From an uncultured Chthonomonadales bacterium (GTDB taxonomy: Bacteria > Armatimonadota > Chthonomonadetes > Chthonomonadales > CAJBBX01), in contig CALLMM010000037.1 in assembly GCA_938005745.1 (NCBI GenBank), forward strand, positions 34,397 to 98,396: 64,000 bases of DNA, written 5' to 3'. This document shows, piece after piece, positions 61,974-64,000 of the stretch. Each line of letters opens with the position of its first letter. The stretch's first letter is position 1. Under the pieces are notes generated by a model. That model ran no database searches, was not told the origin of the DNA, and worked only from the letters and a program-made list of their open reading frames with translations. A program made the position numbers and the translations under genes.

Positions 61974-63719
61974 ATGCCTGATATGAAAGATCCTTTAGAA
62001 TCGCCCGAAGCGTTTCAGTTATATTGTGAACGTGTCAAACAGCTTCTACAGAATCATATCTCCGAACGTGTAGAGTTTTTAAAAGAGGCGAAGATACAGA
62101 TCCATGCGCTCGAAGCGCTGGCGCGTCAGGCGAGCGACCTCTCCCTGACGCAGGAGTTGGTCGCCCTGGCGCGTCAGTGTGAGCGTCAGCTCTCCGCACT
62201 GCAGAATACGGAGAACGGAAGCGGCATCCCCGAGCGTGAAATCACGGCGCTTGGCGTTCCCATCTCCCCCGCCCCGCCATCGCGCAGTCCGGAGACCCTG
62301 CGCTTTCTGGATAACGGCTCCTCGCATCTGTCACCGGTCGCGGCGGCATCGGAGAGTCGCCCCCCGGCGGGACGCATATCGCCCGCTTCTCCCCGGGTGA
62401 GCCATACGCCCCCGCAGCCTCCTCCCACCCCCCGCAGACCGCTGGAGGAGATCTATCGTGATACCGATCTGCTGGACGAGGAGTCGAACGCAGAGCTGCA
62501 CCCCATGCCGGGAACTCCCGGACTGATTCGTCTGAAGGCGCTTCTGTGCCGGCAGCGCGCCCTGCAGGCGGAGCTTGCCGCGCAGGACGTTCAGCCCAAT
62601 CAGACCCTGCGTTATCTGCATGGATATCTGCGCCGCCGGGTAGACGAGGAGCACGGTCCCGGACACTACCTGATCGCCCTCCGCAATGAACTCTGGCCCG
62701 CCCAAGCCTGGCCCTGGAACCATCTCGCCTACCTCTACGAGGGACTCGCCGCCGCCTACGAGGCGCTGGACTGGTACGAAGAGAACAGTCAGAACCTCAC
62801 CAAGCCGGAACAGCAGGAGGCGCTGGAGAGCATCGCCGCCCATCAGACCCGTCTGTGGCGGCATCTGCAGACCTACTTTCCCCGCCAGAACGACGAACAT
62901 CAGATCAACCTCTTCCGCGACCTGTGCGCTCTGGCGGAACAGCAGGACCTCTACCTGTTTACTCTGCAGGAGAGATGTCCCGACGATACGCTCAACGACC
63001 GCGCCGAAAGCCTTCCGGTCATTCTGGAGAACCTGCGCATGGACCGGGAGAACCGCACCCGGCGCGAAGCGAGCCTGCAGATCCTCCGCTCCCTGCTTGC
63101 CGAACCCGACTTCGGCACCCGCGAAAACGATCGGCAGCGGCTTACGGAGGCGGTGGTGCGCTGCCGGGCGGAGGGGCTGCCCGCCTCCAGTATCGCCCTG
63201 CGAACCCTGTTGATGGACTGGGTGGCGATGCTGGAAGAGAGCGAGGAGCGGGTCGTACAGGAGGTGGTGCGGGAGCTGCTCAAAGAGAGCGAGCGTCAGG
63301 CGCTCCGGGCGGAGATAGAGCTTGCGGAGGTGGAACGCCCCCTCTCCGAACTGGAACAGGTGGAGCTTGACGCGGTGCGCGCCATCGTGCGCGGCAAGCG
63401 ATGTCTCTTCATCGGCGGGATATGCCGCGAGGAGAGCCGTCAGCGACTGGAGAGAGAGCTTGAGCTAGAATCGCTCGTCTGGCCCAGCACCAACGGCACA
63501 GAGAGCGTCTACCGGTTTGAGGCGGACATCCAGAACACCGACATCACCGTTATCCTGATACGCTTCATGCGAACCGGCTGGGGACAGGCGCGGGAACTGG
63601 CGGTCAAGCACAACAAGCAGTTTGTCAGACTGCCCGCCGGATACGGACTGCGGCAGGTCGTCCGGCAGTTCTATCGTCAGCTTGTGACGCACGGTGTCGT
63701 CCCGATGCTGGACAAGTAG
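61974..63719 (+). CDS. Large protein with C-terminal DUF2325-like domain
   Basis: 581 aa, ATG at 61974 behind GGAGAGAG. The N-terminal 80 residues are helical and coiled-coil-like; residues about 90-160 are Pro/Ser-rich and low-complexity; the middle is a long helical region (LIRLKALLCRQRALQAELAAQDVQPNQTLRYLHGYL and following). The C-terminal 100 residues (RGKRCLFIGGICREESRQRLERELELESLVW, ADIQNTDITVILIRFMRTGWGQARELAVKHNKQFVRLPAGYG) fit the DUF2325 pattern, a Rossmann-like domain of unknown function with an I-G-G start. No catalytic residues are evident. A strong hairpin terminator follows. Confidence 0.7.
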   Translation: MPDMKDPLESPEAFQLYCERVKQLLQNHISERVEFLKEAKIQIHALEALARQASDLSLTQELVALARQCERQLSALQNTENGSGIPEREITALGVPISPAPPSRSPETLRFLDNGSSHLSPVAAASESRPPAGRISPASPRVSHTPPQPPPTPRRPLEEIYRDTDLLDEESNAELHPMPGTPGLIRLKALLCRQRALQAELAAQDVQPNQTLRYLHGYLRRRVDEEHGPGHYLIALRNELWPAQAWPWNHLAYLYEGLAAAYEALDWYEENSQNLTKPEQQEALESIAAHQTRLWRHLQTYFPRQNDEHQINLFRDLCALAEQQDLYLFTLQERCPDDTLNDRAESLPVILENLRMDRENRTRREASLQILRSLLAEPDFGTRENDRQRLTEAVVRCRAEGLPASSIALRTLLMDWVAMLEESEERVVQEVVRELLKESERQALRAEIELAEVERPLSELEQVELDAVRAIVRGKRCLFIGGICREESRQRLERELELESLVWPSTNGTESVYRFEADIQNTDITVILIRFMRTGWGQARELAVKHNKQFVRLPAGYGLRQVVRQFYRQLVTHGVVPMLDK

Positions 63720-63773
63720 AGTCGCCGGCAGAGAGCGCACAGCGGCGCCATACGGTTCGACAGAGGCACAGAA

Positions 63774-63819
63774 AAGAGCCGTCCGGGGAGAGCGTGAAAG
63801 CTCTCTCCGGACGGCTCTT
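63774..63819. terminator. Strong bidirectional hairpin terminator
   Basis: 20-bp stem, one G-T pair aside, between 63774-63793 (AAGAGCCGTCCGG...) and 63800-63819, with a 6-nt loop GTGAAA. It separates the DUF2325-like gene from the convergent partial gene. Confidence 0.85.
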
Positions 63820-63860
63820 GCGGTTGAGGGTCTGCAGTGAACGTCCCTGCAGCATCCCTC

Positions 63861-64000
63861 CTACTGGCTGTCAATGCCCGGCGCGAAGGTACCATGCCCA
63901 TCGGCGCTGCAGGAGATGATCAGACCGCCGGCAGGAACCGTTCTCCCGTTGGACTGCGCCGATCCATCAGAGATGGACACGCTGTAGCTGCCGCCGCTGG
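63861..64000 (-). CDS. Unidentified gene, 3' part only
   Basis: The frame reads SGGSYSVSISDGSAQSN, GRTVPAGGLIISCSADGHG and TFAPGIDSQ, with a TAG at 63861-63863. It is serine/glycine-rich, with an extracellular-protein look, and is open to the window edge. Too short to identify; the terminator at 63774-63819 lies downstream as expected for a minus-strand gene. Confidence 0.5.
   Translation of the reverse strand, partial: SGGSYSVSISDGSAQSNGRTVPAGGLIISCSADGHGTFAPGIDSQ

Noticed and set aside
63861..64000. Similarity of the last partial gene to phosphodiester glycosidase (DUF2233) proteins
   Set aside because: A proline/glycine loop resembles the motif, but the protein ends where that family should continue.
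1..64000. CRISPR arrays, rRNA and tRNA genes, prophage or integrase genes
   Set aside because: No regularly spaced direct repeats with unique spacers, no rRNA-like segments, no cloverleaf noticed by eye, and no integrase/transposase-like proteins; a tRNAscan run would settle tRNAs.

Overview
The window is GC-rich bacterial chromosome, densely packed with genes on both strands and using standard codons. No rRNA, tRNA, CRISPR array, integrase, transposase or phage module was seen. The gene content includes a pseudopilin-like protein tail, CRTAC1/ASPIC-UnbV and multihaem proteins, several Gfo/Idh/MocA enzymes and sugar-phosphate epimerases, large exported glycoside hydrolases with a CBM9-like module, BatA/DUF58/VWA proteins, and a bacterial Hdr-Mvh hydrogenase set. 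This mix resembles Armatimonadota or a neighbouring Planctomycetes/Chloroflexi-like lineage. That placement is inference; no marker gene here settles it.

Layout. 1-1312: 5' part of transketolase (minus). 1313-2000: intergenic, with a strong sigma70-type promoter and a terminator bounding a possible small RNA. 2001-12194: an exported propeller/pseudopilin fusion, ribosomal protein S21, an M28 peptidase with PDZ domain, SurE, a CRTAC1 lipoprotein coupled to a membrane multihaem/TPR protein, a DUF192 protein and a pentapeptide-repeat protein. 12354-15836: hotdog thioesterase, FIST sensor protein, IolB and a D-2-hydroxyacid dehydrogenase. 15845-21347 (minus): M48 protease, zinc-ribbon/PH-like protein, large VWA membrane protein and a GH109-like oxidoreductase.

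21599-30564 is the metabolic centrepiece: hdrC-hdrB-hdrA-mvhD-mvhG-mvhA, a hydrogenase maturation protease, a lone cyclic-nucleotide-binding domain protein and a HEAT-repeat protein, all on the plus strand and often overlapping. An 18-bp near-match to the Rex redox-repressor operator lies just upstream. The set should couple H2 to a flavin-bifurcating, HdrB-type thiol/disulfide site.

30622-37464 (minus): BatA-like and DUF58 proteins, then a Clp-type AAA+ protein whose second ATPase ring has lost its catalytic motifs, coupled to a YbjN/T3SS-chaperone-like protein, then Aat. 37796-39877 (plus): MFS transporter and two orphan genes. 39928-42009 (minus): oxidoreductase plus sugar epimerase. 42221-48275 (plus): two large exported glycoside hydrolases. 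48296-48785: decayed GH74/BNR-like pseudogene. 48850-52261: a two-component system divergent from an LTxxQ (Spy/CpxP-like) protein, with repeated TGAAAA boxes between them. 52398-60801: UROD-like protein (plus), then on the minus strand an S9 peptidase, an oxidoreductase, a small zinc-ribbon protein, an NDP-sugar pyrophosphorylase/phosphomannomutase-like fusion and two small membrane proteins. 61028-63719 (plus): proline dehydrogenase and a DUF2325-like protein. The window ends in the 3' part of an unidentified minus-strand gene.
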